NCBI GenBank assembly: GCA_013420905.1
Contig: JAAXNY010000001.1
Location: 6,200,001 to 6,264,000 of the forward strand
From: Collybia mongolica
Taxonomy: Eukaryota; Basidiomycota; Agaricomycetes; Agaricales; Clitocybaceae
DNA: 64,000 bases
Direction of reading: 5' to 3'
In this document: positions 1-9,350 of the stretch, piece after piece
Layout: every line of letters begins with the position of its first letter
Position numbering within the stretch: position 1 is the first letter of the stretch
Notes under the pieces: model-generated
Databases searched by the model: none
The model's input: only the letters and a program-made list of their open reading frames with translations
Told to the model about the DNA's origin: nothing
Made by a program: the position numbers and the translations under genes

Positions 1-2298
1 CTGTGGTATTATCCGACATTGAGGTCAACGCCCTTTCCACGTCATGACATGCAATCAGGGGGTAGCTTCGGATATCACCAAAAAATATGCGACCACCCTT
101 AGGCATCAGGGTTAAGAGTTGTTCGATGACTTTGACAAGGTAAATGGCATTGGGAAAGTACTGCACCATGGAATTCAAGATGATGAGAGAGAAGGTCTCA
201 TCAAGATCTCCTAACTGATGAGCTGCAGCCTTCATCAACGTCAGTTTCTGCTCCAGCCCCTTCCGATGAATCTGTTTGGAAAGAAACTGCAGGGCTGCAA
301 CAGACAAATCTGTACCAAGGTACAACTGCGTATATCCAACCAGATTAAGTGCAATTTGACCTGTGCCAACACCCACCTCCAAAACACGGTCGGAAGACTG
401 AGGGTTAATCTGGTGGATCGTATCATCTAACCATTGGTGCATCTCGGGATTGGGCCATTAAACATGCTTATCCATTGCGCAAAGTCATGTCCTGCGTCTT
501 CGTCACGCAGAGCACCATAGACATCCTCTTTGGAGTTGTACTGTTCATCCCATAGCGCAAGGGCTTCAGCTTTATCTGATTTGATTTCTTATTTGAGCTG
601 CACATATGCGACAAGTGAGGCGGTGTTGCTCAACTCCACGGCCACAACAGCAGCTGCCTTCACAGTGGGGTGGCTATTGAGGATAGCTTCAATTTCCTCA
701 ACTTCAATTCGCAGACCCTGAACCTTGACTTGGGTGTCGCTACGCCCCACATACTCGATCAGGCTATTCGCCCTCTGGAATCCAAGGTCTCCCGTAAGGT
801 ATATGCGTTGATTCGGGGATAGATTAAGAAAGTGCTGTGCGGTGAGCTCGGGTTGACCAAGATACCCACAGGATATATTTGCTCCGCTCACTGCAATTTG
901 TCCCAGCACTCCAGAGGGGACCAAATTAAGCTGGTTGTCAACAATATGCAGTGAGGCATTTGGGATTGGACGACCAATGGGGATCCGAGTGAGTCGCTCC
1001 AAGTTCCAATTGAAGGGAATAACAAAGCAGGCACTGCAGACGGACGCCTCTGCTGGTCCATAAGATGACGAAATCTGAAGTTCGGGGAGATGTTGACGAC
1101 AGAGTGCTATCTTTGTAGAATCAAGGTGCTCTCCGCCAATCATGAGGTGTTTGAGATGCATGTTCTTGAGCCACGCCCCTCCTGTTTCATCTTCGAGAAG
1201 TACTGCTAAAATTGAAGGCGTCATATAACAATGCTGTATGCCTATCATGGATGATTGTCAGTAGTGTATGCCTCGTCATGATTTGACACTCTTACAGTTG
1301 TCTATCAGGAATGAACAGTAGGCTTGGGGGTCAAATATGGGTGCCTCAGGCAAGCAGTAGAGACTAGATCCAGTAAGAAGTGATGAGAATATCTGGAAAC
1401 CAGATGGGTCAAATCCGATGCCTGTGGTCAGACCGTTACGTCATTTGCCTGGCCAATCTGTGGTTTCAGGGGCACAAAGATTGACCATTCCTTGATGCTC
1501 TATTTGAATTGCTTTTGGCGTTCCAGTGGAGCCTGCTAAATACATTGTTGCTGAGAGTTGTGGGAAGTATGCAAGGAAGGTCGATAACAGGAGTAGTCCA
1601 GAGAACGTCACAATCTTTGTTGAGCTCCTCACAGTGTAGATCCCCCTTGAGGGGACAAGGGGATGAAGACAACACCAAAGAACACCCAGTAATATGTACC
1701 ATTGATCGCATGCGGTCAAGGGGAAGATCTTGAGCCAATGGCATGAAGGCAAGTCCGGCTTTGACACAAGCGAGGTAGGCGACAACCAGTAAGGTTGAAC
1801 AGGGCATCCACTATCAAAAAGGTTCAGATCATGATGTACAGAGCAACGCGGCAAAGACTCACAATGCCAATGCATGCTTTGTCTGGAAGGTTCATGTTGA
1901 GTAACCAGCTTGCCAGCCTATCACTACATATATCCAGTTCAGTGTAGCTAAGCAATAATGTGCCGTCGGTTACTGCAAGTGTCGCGCCTTCACATGTAGC
2001 GGTCTTCTTGAAACATCTGCTAGTGAGCCTTGAGGAGCTATCGTAACAGTGGATGAATCGATCTTTGGCTGAGTACTAGTGAGAGGAAGGCATGACACGG
2101 CTGAGCCAATATCACGAGTAGCAGCATGAATGATGTCATGGAATAAATGAATGAAAGTAGCGATTGTCTCCTTTTTGAAATGATCCTGCTGAAACATGGC
2201 AAAACCGCGCAGAGTATCACCTTGAACATAGAAGTGGATGGAGAGGTCCAAACGCATTGAGGCTCTTCAAATTTCCTCAGTCCTGAGATTGTCAAACG
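1..2298 (-). pseudogene. NRPS remnant: end of C2, A2, N-methyltransferase (partial at window edge)
   Basis: This is the downstream half of a nonribosomal peptide synthetase, read right to left. It holds the end of a condensation domain (about 2298-2050), an adenylation domain (about 2000-590) and a SAM-dependent methyltransferase that runs off the window. Adenylation signatures are FDPSGFQIF (about 1410), SSYGPAEAS (about 1055) and YLTGDLG (about 790). The methyltransferase shows VLEVGVGTGQ near 355-390. A methyltransferase placed in or after an A domain is the known layout of N-methylating modules. The frame breaks repeatedly: the A3-like GSTGTPK motif lies in a different frame from its flanks near 1500-1560, and in-frame stops occur near 590 and 2270. 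Removing the nested transposons and one AAACG joins it in frame to the part at 16179-20550. It is decayed and the product is unknown. Confidence 0.85.
2294..2298. repeat. Target site duplication AAACG, left copy
   Basis: AAACG directly precedes the left outer LTR and is repeated at 16179-16183 directly after the right outer LTR. A five-base duplication fits integration by an LTR-retrotransposon integrase, so the whole 13.9-kb block came from one primary insertion. Confidence 0.9.
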
Positions 2299-2774
2299 TG
2301 TTACGGCTGTTTAGGCCTTATCCTCTAAGTCAATCTGATGTATCGTTCGTTCGTTCTTAGACCGTTGACTTCAGTAAGTCCAACGTCTATTGACTCCCTC
2401 AGTAGGGCTAAAGTCAAGTTATCGAGTTATCTGATCAAAGATGCACTACCCCCTTTGTAAGGCGGATAGGATCGAGTTCGCGTCAAGAAGATAGATGAAT
2501 AAGGTGAATTCAGCTAGGTCAAGCTAAAGAACTAGCTAAGCTAAACTACCCATATATATACATAGTAGTCCGATAAGCGTTGTTTACGCTATTCGTTATA
2601 GATAAGAATGAGTAAGCTTTCAAAGAGAATGAGTAAGAAAGCTGAGTAAGTATGGGAAAGGAAATGCATATGGGGATGTTAAAAGATAAGGTCAATAAGC
2701 GTCTGGTAATCAATAGTAAGTAAGAAAAGAAGGAAAAGAAGTGATAGGTTGAACGGATAAGGGAATTTGTAACA
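2299..2774 (-). repeat. LTR of the outer element (3' LTR, minus orientation)
   Basis: This 476-bp long terminal repeat is bounded by TGTTAC and GTAACA. It is homologous, but clearly not identical, to the 464-bp LTRs of the inner element, so the two are different subfamilies. The matching copy is 15703-16178. Confidence 0.93.
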
Positions 2775-2794
2775 TTACCCCCTCTCTATCTCTA
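2775..2794 (-). other. Polypurine tract of the outer element
   Basis: On the minus strand a purine-rich run (about AGAGATAGAGAGGGGGTAA) lies directly before the 3' LTR. This is the expected position of the plus-strand DNA primer. The inner element has a similar tract at 14111-14130. Confidence 0.7.
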
Positions 2795-2807
2795 AAGCGT
2801 CCCAGCT

Positions 2808-3812
2808 TTAGTAATCGATAGGTTCTCCCGTCATGTTGGCGATGGCTTCTGGATAATCAAAGGGATCGTCAATCCCGTCATCTACTTCTTCATACTCTTC
2901 ACCGTGTCGTTGCCATATTTGATAGTGTCCCACTGTTCTAGTTTGAGGTCGTTGAGGACATTGGTCACGACGATGTCCTGGTGCCGGCTGGAAACAAATT
3001 GGACAATATTGTTTCTCACAATGTATCGACGAATGTCCGAAATTGAGGCATCTAGAACATAGTACGTTTTTGTTCATGAGCGTTCTTTCGACTTGGGTGA
3101 GGTCGATGGGATTTTCTCGACTTCTGGCGTAGTTGAGTGGATTCAATGTATATTTGATAGGCTTCGGTGATTTCTTCTTTTTGATGATAGATTTTGTAGC
3201 TTTTCGTCCTTTTAAATATTTAAGTGCTTCTTTGTTTGGAACCATATCCGCTGGATCAGGAGTGGAATATTCCGATGATGCAGGGGATGGTTCGCGAAAG
3301 GGCGGGATCAGGAGTGGTTCGGTTTGATAAATAGGGGAGTTCGTAGTCGATGGTGTTGGAGTTTGAGGAGGGGATGTCTGTATTTCTTTGTCGACTGTTT
3401 CAGTAGATTCTGTGGGTGTTGAAGGAGTAGATGTAGGTAATCGAATTCCATCTTGTAGTAGTGGAATTAGATCTTCTAGGATTCGGAATTCTTGCGTATC
3501 TACCAGTTCTTCTGTGGTTTGGTCGAGAATTTGACTGATGTCTGCCGTTTGACTGTACAGCATGTTTCTGATCTCCAAGTACTTCTCGACTAATTGAATG
3601 AGTTGATCATAAGGCGGGTTGTTGAATGCTTGAATCATTCGTTCATGGTGTTCTTCGTGCATGAACCACGATAAAAATTTCTGTCGACGTATAATTTTCG
3701 TGGCCAATTCAAGTCGTTCTTGGGATGCGATATTTACAATTGGAGTGTTAGGAGGGGTGGTGATGGGAATGGCAGTAGCGATGTAAAGGTTGTTGGCGGT
3801 GAAGGATGACAT
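2808..3812 (-). CDS. Extra ORF after pol in the outer gypsy: CCHC zinc-knuckle protein
   Basis: This intact 334-residue ORF lies between pol and the 3' LTR, where env-like genes sit in some gypsy elements. It has no visible signal peptide or membrane segment. In order it has a helical N-terminal half with QKFLSWFMHEEHHERM, a Ser/Thr/Pro-rich linker (about 125-190), a lysine-rich patch (about 200-215), and two Cys/His knuckles near residues 253-285 (CSRCLNFGHSSIHC, then CPICFQPAPGHRRDQC). It ends in an acidic tail. The inner element encodes a colinear 337-residue homologue. The knuckles suggest nucleic-acid binding, by analogy with Gag nucleocapsid. I do not recognise the family, and the function is unknown. 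Confidence 0.8.
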   Translation of the reverse strand: MSSFTANNLYIATAIPITTPPNTPIVNIASQERLELATKIIRRQKFLSWFMHEEHHERMIQAFNNPPYDQLIQLVEKYLEIRNMLYSQTADISQILDQTTEELVDTQEFRILEDLIPLLQDGIRLPTSTPSTPTESTETVDKEIQTSPPQTPTPSTTNSPIYQTEPLLIPPFREPSPASSEYSTPDPADMVPNKEALKYLKGRKATKSIIKKKKSPKPIKYTLNPLNYARSRENPIDLTQVERTLMNKNVLCSRCLNFGHSSIHCEKQYCPICFQPAPGHRRDQCPQRPQTRTVGHYQIWQRHGEEYEEVDDGIDDPFDYPEAIANMTGEPIDY

Positions 3813-3863
3813 GTTTGTGAAGGGTTTTGAAACTTGTTGAGAGCGATAAAAGATGATAGCTGG

Positions 3864-6800
3864 TTAGAGGCGATGTAGCTTCTGGTAAGATTGAAGTATC
3901 GTCTGCGCTCTTTTTAAGTGTTTTTCGGGCTCCCACGTGTTGTGTGCGGATGAGTAATCTTTCCACTTCACGAGGTATTGGAAGCCTCGGCCTCGTTGTC
4001 AGTGATTTATAATCCCTTCTACTTCATATTCTTCTTCTTGGTTCACAAGATCCGGTGAAGGTTCTAAGAAGTTAGGTCCGTGGGTATCGGTTTCTTTATA
4101 CGGTGTGAGAAGAGATGCGTGAAATATGGGGTGAATTCTCCATTGAGATGGAAGTTTCAATTTGTATGTCACTGGTCCGAGGACTTCTTGAATTTCGAAA
4201 GGTCCTTCTCTTTTTGGTGCTAGTTTCTTGGAAGGATAGGGGATTCGAAGATTCGTTCCTTCTAACCAGACATATTCTCCTTGTTTGAATGGATTGAAGC
4301 CTCGTGTTGTTCTTTCCGCTACTTTTCTCCTTGCCAGGTCGTGTGCTGCCATTGCTTCTTCTCGCGCTCTGTTTAATTCGATCATCCGTTGTTCTACACT
4401 TGGAACGTTCGTCTTCTGGAATGCTGATGGAATTGCCTGTGGTTCGTATCCCATCATGAGGAAGAATGGGGATTTCTTTGTTGTAGAATGCGTTCTTTGG
4501 TTATGCGCGAATTCTGCTATTGGATTGAGATCCTTCCATATTGCCGGATTGTTCTGACAGAACATGCGAAAGTAGATTTTGAGTTCTTGATTTAATCTTT
4601 CTGTTTCCCCATCTGTTTGTGGATGATACGCTGTGCTCATTACAAGCTTTATTCCGAGGAGTTTTCCTAGTTCTTTGAAGACTTTGGCCGCAAATTGAGG
4701 ACCTCGATCAGATAAAAAGGTGTTGGGTAATCCGAATCTTTTGTAAACGTGTTCCAAGTAAAGATTTGCCGTTCCTAAAGCGTCGATTGTTTTGGTACAA
4801 GGGATAGAAATTACCCCCTTTGTAAGGCCATGGTCTACCACGACCATGAGGCTGTCTTTTCCATCGTTTTCTGGTAGATCTGTGACAAAATCTGCTGTGA
4901 CGAATGAAAAGGGATGTGGTTTTCCATTTGTTGCGATTGGTATTAGTCCTGGCCTTGTTGGGTGTGTGTTTACCTTCATTTGTTGACAAGTGGCGCAGCC
5001 GTCAACATAATTTTTAATAAACACTCCCATACCTGGCCACCAGTATTCACGACTGATCAATTCTTGTGTTTTATATTGACCTGGGTGTCCTCCCGGTTTC
5101 GTGTCATGGTATCTTCGAACTATTTCTTGTCGCAGTTTTGCATCTGGTCCCACATAGCATCTGTTCTTAAAAAACAGAAGCCCGTCTTCGAATTTCCAAT
5201 CAAATAAATTTGATTTAATCGGTGGTGTTCCTGTTTCCTTCAATGCTTCAATTGACTTTGCAAATAATTCGTCTTCCTCAACCGATTTCTTCAAGTCTTC
5301 TTGTAATCCTATATCGATCATTTTAATGAAAATGTCGTCTGGTAACAAAATTCGATCTTCGTTGTCTGTGTCTTCTGTGTTGACATAATCTGATCTTCTC
5401 GATAAGGCATCAGATTGTATCATTCGTGTTCCAGGGGTGTGTACCAATTTGAGATCGAATTGTGAGAGGAATAAACTCCATCCTGCTTGTCGTCGGTTTA
5501 GTTTCTGTGCCGTTCTGAAATAGGTTAAGTTTTTATGATCTGAGAGAATTACTGTTGGAAATTGAGATCCTTCGAGGTAATGTCTCCATGTCTTCAAGGA
5601 TCGAATGATGCCTAGTAATTCTCTGTCGTAGATCTCGTAGTTTTGCTCGGTTTCTGTGAATGAATGTGAAATGTATCCACATGGGTGCCATTCTCCGTTG
5701 TCGTTCTGTTGTCGTAATACTGCTCCTGTAGCCCATTTTGACGCATCTGATTCGATATGGAATGGTTTGTTCTTATCTGGCATCATAAGAACAGGTGATT
5801 TCAGGAATTTCCGTTTTAGTCCATCGAATGCTTCCTGACATTCTTGGGTCCATTTCCATTCGATGTCTTTCCTTGTTAAATTTGTCAATGGTTTGCTAAT
5901 TTCAGCATAATGTCCGATGAATTTTCGATAGAAGTTTGCAAATCCGAGGAATGATCGGACTTGTTTTACTGTTGTCGGGACTGGCCAATCTGCGATTCCT
6001 GCCAATTTGGTTGGTTCCATGCCTATCTGATTTTCTTTGATGATTAATCCCAAGTATTCGATTTCTGTAGTTTCGAATACGCATTTGTCCAAGTTCAGGT
6101 ATAGGTCGTTTTCCTTTAGTTTGTCCAAAACTTTCAAGGTTTTTCCTCGTAGATCATCGATGTTGTTGGAGTAAATGAGGATGTCGTCCATATAAATCAA
6201 GATCCATCCTTCATCGATCTCTATCGCGTATATGTCGTTCATCATATTTTGGAATGTTGCCGGCGAGTTGCATAAACCGAAAAACATAACAAGTGGTTCG
6301 AATAAACCTCTGTTTGTTTTAAATGCCGCTTTCCATTCATCACCTTCTTTGATTCGAACATTGTTATATCCCCATCGTAAGTCCAGTTTTGTGAAGTATT
6401 TTGCCCCTTTCAGTTTGTCAAGAAGCTCCCCTACAAGTGGTAAAGGGTATGCGTTCTTTATTGTTCCTTCGTTTAGTCTTCTGTAATCCTGTGTTGGTCG
6501 AAGTTTCGCTGAATCTTTCTTTGATACAAAGAAGAAGGGTGATGCTTGTGGGGATTTTGATGGTCGGATATATCCTTTTCGCATGTTTTCATCAATGAAT
6601 TCATCGAGTTTTCCTTGTTCTGCCGGGCTAATAGGATAGATTTTACAATCTTTTGGAATGAAATCGGGTTTTAAATCTATTGCATGATCCCATGGCCGTC
6701 GTATCGGCATTCTTTCCGAATCTGTTTTGTCAAATAACGACGCATATTCTTGATAGAATTTCGGTAGCGTCTTCTTTGGTTTCTGATCTTCGGTTTCTGC

Positions 6801-7552
6801 CTTGTGTTCTAATCCCTGTGATATTGATGTTTTTGCCTTTATCCAAATGGATTCTTCTTCGTTATCTTCTGGGTAAATGTATGTCCTGAATAGATTGACT
6901 TCAGGTTCATCATCTTCTTCGTTGACTTCTAAAAGAATCGGTTGCCAATCTTCGAGGGGTTGATTCTTCGGGATTTCTTCCGGGTATTCTTCCTGTACTT
7001 CTGTTGCCGTTGCCTTGGGGTATTGCCGTGTTGATTTCATTTGTCGGATTTCCAGATTTCTTCGGATTGCTTCCGAAAGAACTCCTTTCTTGATTCCTGA
7101 TTCAAAGTCGAGTGTTCCTTTTTCCCAATTGATCTTAGGATTGTGTCGTTTCAACCATGGTAATCCGAGGATGATGTTTTCTTTTCCTAATCCGCTAACT
7201 AATAATCGGATTCGGATTTCTTCATCTCCGATTCGGATTTTGGTCCATACGCAATCTGTAATGTTTCCTGATTGGTTTTTTGTTCCATCCACGTTTCTAA
7301 CCGAGTATGATTTCCTCAAAGGGGTTGTCTGTATGTTGTTTTCTTCGACAAATGTTTTGTCAATAAAAATTCCTCCAGCTCCGCAATCAATAAGCCCGAT
7401 TGCTTGGGTTTCAACGTTTTTCCGTTCTTCAATCACCGTAATTGGAATAGATAGGGATTGTCGATTCATTTCTCCTAATATTACAGGTGACAGCGTAATG
7501 GAATAGTTTTCGGCAGGTACTGACGTTGATTCAGTCCGCCTCTTTAAAAACC
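3864..7552 (-). pseudogene. pol: Pol polyprotein of the outer gypsy element, one nonsense codon
   Basis: The reading is open from the -1 frame at the gag stop. The first Met is at 7469, and 1156 residues follow to a TGA at 3999-4001. Protease is marked by IGLIDCGAGG (a DCGAG active site), reverse transcriptase by YMDDILIYS, RNase H by HIESDASKWATG, and integrase by its HHCC-like zinc region (CATCQQMKVN) and catalytic core (VTADFVTDLP). A chromodomain follows in the same frame after the TGA, to a TAA at 3864-3866. In the inner copy the stop position is CGA (Arg), so the lesion looks like a CpG transition. Apart from it the polyprotein looks complete; without readthrough it would lose the chromodomain. 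Confidence 0.9.
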
Positions 7553-7553
7553 C
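7547..7553 (-). promoter_or_regulatory. Predicted -1 frameshift heptamer at the gag/pol junction (outer)
   Basis: The minus strand reads G GGT TTT directly before the gag stop TAA. This matches the X XXY YYZ slippery form (GGGUUUU). The -1 frame is open from here into pol, and the inner element has the same arrangement at 9341-9347. Frameshifting is inferred, not shown. Confidence 0.7.
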
Positions 7554-7658
7554 TTGTCCTCCATATTCTTTAAAGCAACTTCTTTCTCTTCTTCATCTAA
7601 CTCTGCCATGAGTGCTCGAATCTTCATATAGGCGTCTTTGCCTTTCATCGGTGTCTTT

Positions 7659-7663
7659 GGTTC
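7659..7663. repeat. Target site duplication GGTTC, left copy
   Basis: GGTTC precedes the inner element's left LTR and recurs at 14595-14599 just after its right LTR. This marks insertion of the inner element into the gag of the outer one. Confidence 0.9.
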
Positions 7664-8127
7664 TGTTACAAATTCCTCTACTTGTCCGGCATATCACTTC
7701 TTTTCCCTTTTCTTTTACTATCAGACGCTTATTGACCTTATCTTTGACATCCCCATATGCATTCTCTTTCCCATAGTTACTAAGCTTCCTTACTCATCTT
7801 CTCAGATAGCTTACTAACTCTTATCTATAACAAATAGCGTAAACAACGCTTATCGAACTACTACGTATATATAGGGATACTTTAGTTAGTTAGCTCTTTA
7901 GCTTGACCTAGCTGAATCCACCTTATTCATCTATTCTCTTGACACGAACTCGATCCTATCCGCCTTACGAAGGGGGTAGTGCATCTCTAATCAGATAAAC
8001 TCGATAACCTGACTTTAGCCCTATTGAGGGAGTCAATAGACGTTGGACTTACAGAAGTCAACGGTCTAAGAACGAACGAACGACTCAGCATATTGATCTA
8101 GAGGATAAGGCCTAAACAGCCGTAACA
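7664..8127 (+). repeat. 5' LTR of the inner element
   Basis: The LTR is 464 bp with ends TGTTAC/GTAACA. It contains the TATA box and the presumed transcription start used for self-priming. Confidence 0.93.
7866..7909 (+). promoter_or_regulatory. LTR core promoter: TATA box and presumed transcript 5' end
   Basis: TATATATA lies at 7866-7873. About 34 bases downstream, at 7900-7909, is AGCTTGACCT, the exact reverse complement of the sequence just after the LTR (8130-8139). The spacing suits a TATA-directed start near 7900. The start site is inferred. Confidence 0.55.
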
Positions 8128-8129
8128 AA

Positions 8130-8139
8130 AGGTCAAGCT
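8130..8139 (+). promoter_or_regulatory. Primer binding site of self-priming type
   Basis: AGGTCAAGCT starts two bases after the 5' LTR. No TGG-starting tRNA-complementary site is visible here. Instead the ten bases are complementary to AGCTTGACCT, the presumed 5' end of the transcript. This fits the known self-priming of the Tf1/sushi group. The outer element has the same pair. Confidence 0.6.
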
Positions 8140-8192
8140 GATCAGAACCGTCAACCTATAAAGGTTCAGACGCAACGGCACCACGATACGGA

Positions 8193-9350
8193 TTGAAACC
8201 TGCGAGCAGCAGTGAAAGTAGCAGAAGCAGCAGCAGACAAAGCGCAATCAGTAGCGAAGACTTCCAAGACGCGGAAGAACAACCAAGACTTGTAATAGTC
8301 ACACAAGCAGAAACGCCCACCACGCCGAGACAACCAAAAACAGAAAGTTCCAAAGGAAAGGAACCAGAGAAACCGAAACCCGAACCACCAAATTCCCCAA
8401 TACCGCCAGACTCAGACGTAGAAATGACAGACGAGCGAAGACCCACCGAAATTAAACTTAGCTCACCAAACATTTTCGATGGAAATCAAAGAATGACAAA
8501 GGACTTCGTCCTTGATTGCAAAATGTATTTGCAGGCAAACGATAGAATTTACGATACAGATTGGAAGAAGATCCTCTACGTACTTTCGTACATGAAGGGA
8601 GGAACAGCAGGACCATGGAAAAAGTCCTGGTATGGAGAAAACAGCGATCATCCAGGAACTTTCACAACATTTATGACAACAGTTGAAGAAGCGTTCTCTA
8701 CTCCAGACGAGGCAGGAGACGCCAGACAGACCTTAAAAACGCTGCGCATGACAGGAAACATGACGGCAGATGATTATATTGCGGAATTCAAATCAGCCGC
8801 ATCAGAAAGCAAGATTACAGAAAGCGAAGCACTTGTTGAATACTTCATGGAAGGGATACCTCCTTCTTTGATGCAGAAAATCTTAACAATGGACAACCCA
8901 CCGACCACCATCAAGGGTTGGTATGAAAAGGCGTCCATATTCGACACTCAGTATAGACGTGCAAAATCGATTGTAGCACGCATCAAAGGAAACACCGGAA
9001 AGACGATGGGAGGAAACAACAGAAAGAAATATAATTTCCAACGAAATAATAATCCCAAATACGTTCCGAATAACAGTCGAGATCCAAACACGATGGACAT
9101 CGATCGATTAACCATCCAAGAAAGGGATGAACATATGAAACAAGGACTATGCTTCGAATGTCATAAATTTGGACATCGAGCATCAGACCATAAAACAGGA
9201 GGATCGATTCCTCAAACACAAAGGAAGGAAGAACAGAAGATACCGATGAAAGGCAAAGACGCCTATATGAAAATCCGAGCACTTATGGCAGAGCTAGACG
9301 AAGAAGAGAAAGAAGTAGCCCTAAAGAATATGGAAGATGAGGGTTTTTAA
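8193..9350 (+). CDS. gag: Gag of the inner gypsy element
   Basis: This Gag-like protein has a Ser/Pro-rich acidic N-terminal region. A capsid-like retrotransposon gag domain follows (about residues 90-230: FDGNQRMTKDFVLDCKMYL, WYGENSDHPGTFTTFM). Next come a basic Asn-rich stretch and a zinc knuckle, CFECHKFGHRASDH, whose last ligand is His rather than Cys. Oddly there is no ATG at the start. The frame is open from 8142, the given start is TTG, and the first in-frame ATG is 8424. The outer copy has the same TTG context, and its N-terminus is conserved, so a non-AUG start or unseen splicing is possible. The stop TAA directly follows the predicted slippery site. Confidence 0.82.
   Translation: MKPASSSESSRSSSRQSAISSEDFQDAEEQPRLVIVTQAETPTTPRQPKTESSKGKEPEKPKPEPPNSPIPPDSDVEMTDERRPTEIKLSSPNIFDGNQRMTKDFVLDCKMYLQANDRIYDTDWKKILYVLSYMKGGTAGPWKKSWYGENSDHPGTFTTFMTTVEEAFSTPDEAGDARQTLKTLRMTGNMTADDYIAEFKSAASESKITESEALVEYFMEGIPPSLMQKILTMDNPPTTIKGWYEKASIFDTQYRRAKSIVARIKGNTGKTMGGNNRKKYNFQRNNNPKYVPNNSRDPNTMDIDRLTIQERDEHMKQGLCFECHKFGHRASDHKTGGSIPQTQRKEEQKIPMKGKDAYMKIRALMAELDEEEKEVALKNMEDEGF
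9341..9347 (+). promoter_or_regulatory. Predicted -1 frameshift heptamer at the gag/pol junction (inner)
   Basis: In the gag frame the sequence is G GGT TTT TAA, so the GGGTTTT heptamer abuts the stop. The -1 frame is open from here to the first pol Met at 9425. Differences from the outer copy in this 75-base stretch are mostly synonymous in that frame, which argues that it is translated. Confidence 0.72.

Larger units (their letters stand above)
7544..7663 (-). pseudogene. gag: 3' end of outer gag, cut off by the inner element
   Basis: These last codons of gag continue in frame from 14595-15637 once the inner element and one GGTTC are removed. They encode the MKGKDAYMKIRALMAELDE region, which is also present in the inner gag. 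The stop TAA is 7546-7544. Confidence 0.85.

Noticed and set aside
8128..8190. tRNA-primed PBS for the gypsy elements
   Set aside because: No TGG-starting match to a tRNA 3' end follows the LTR; complementarity to the LTR's own presumed transcript start fits better.
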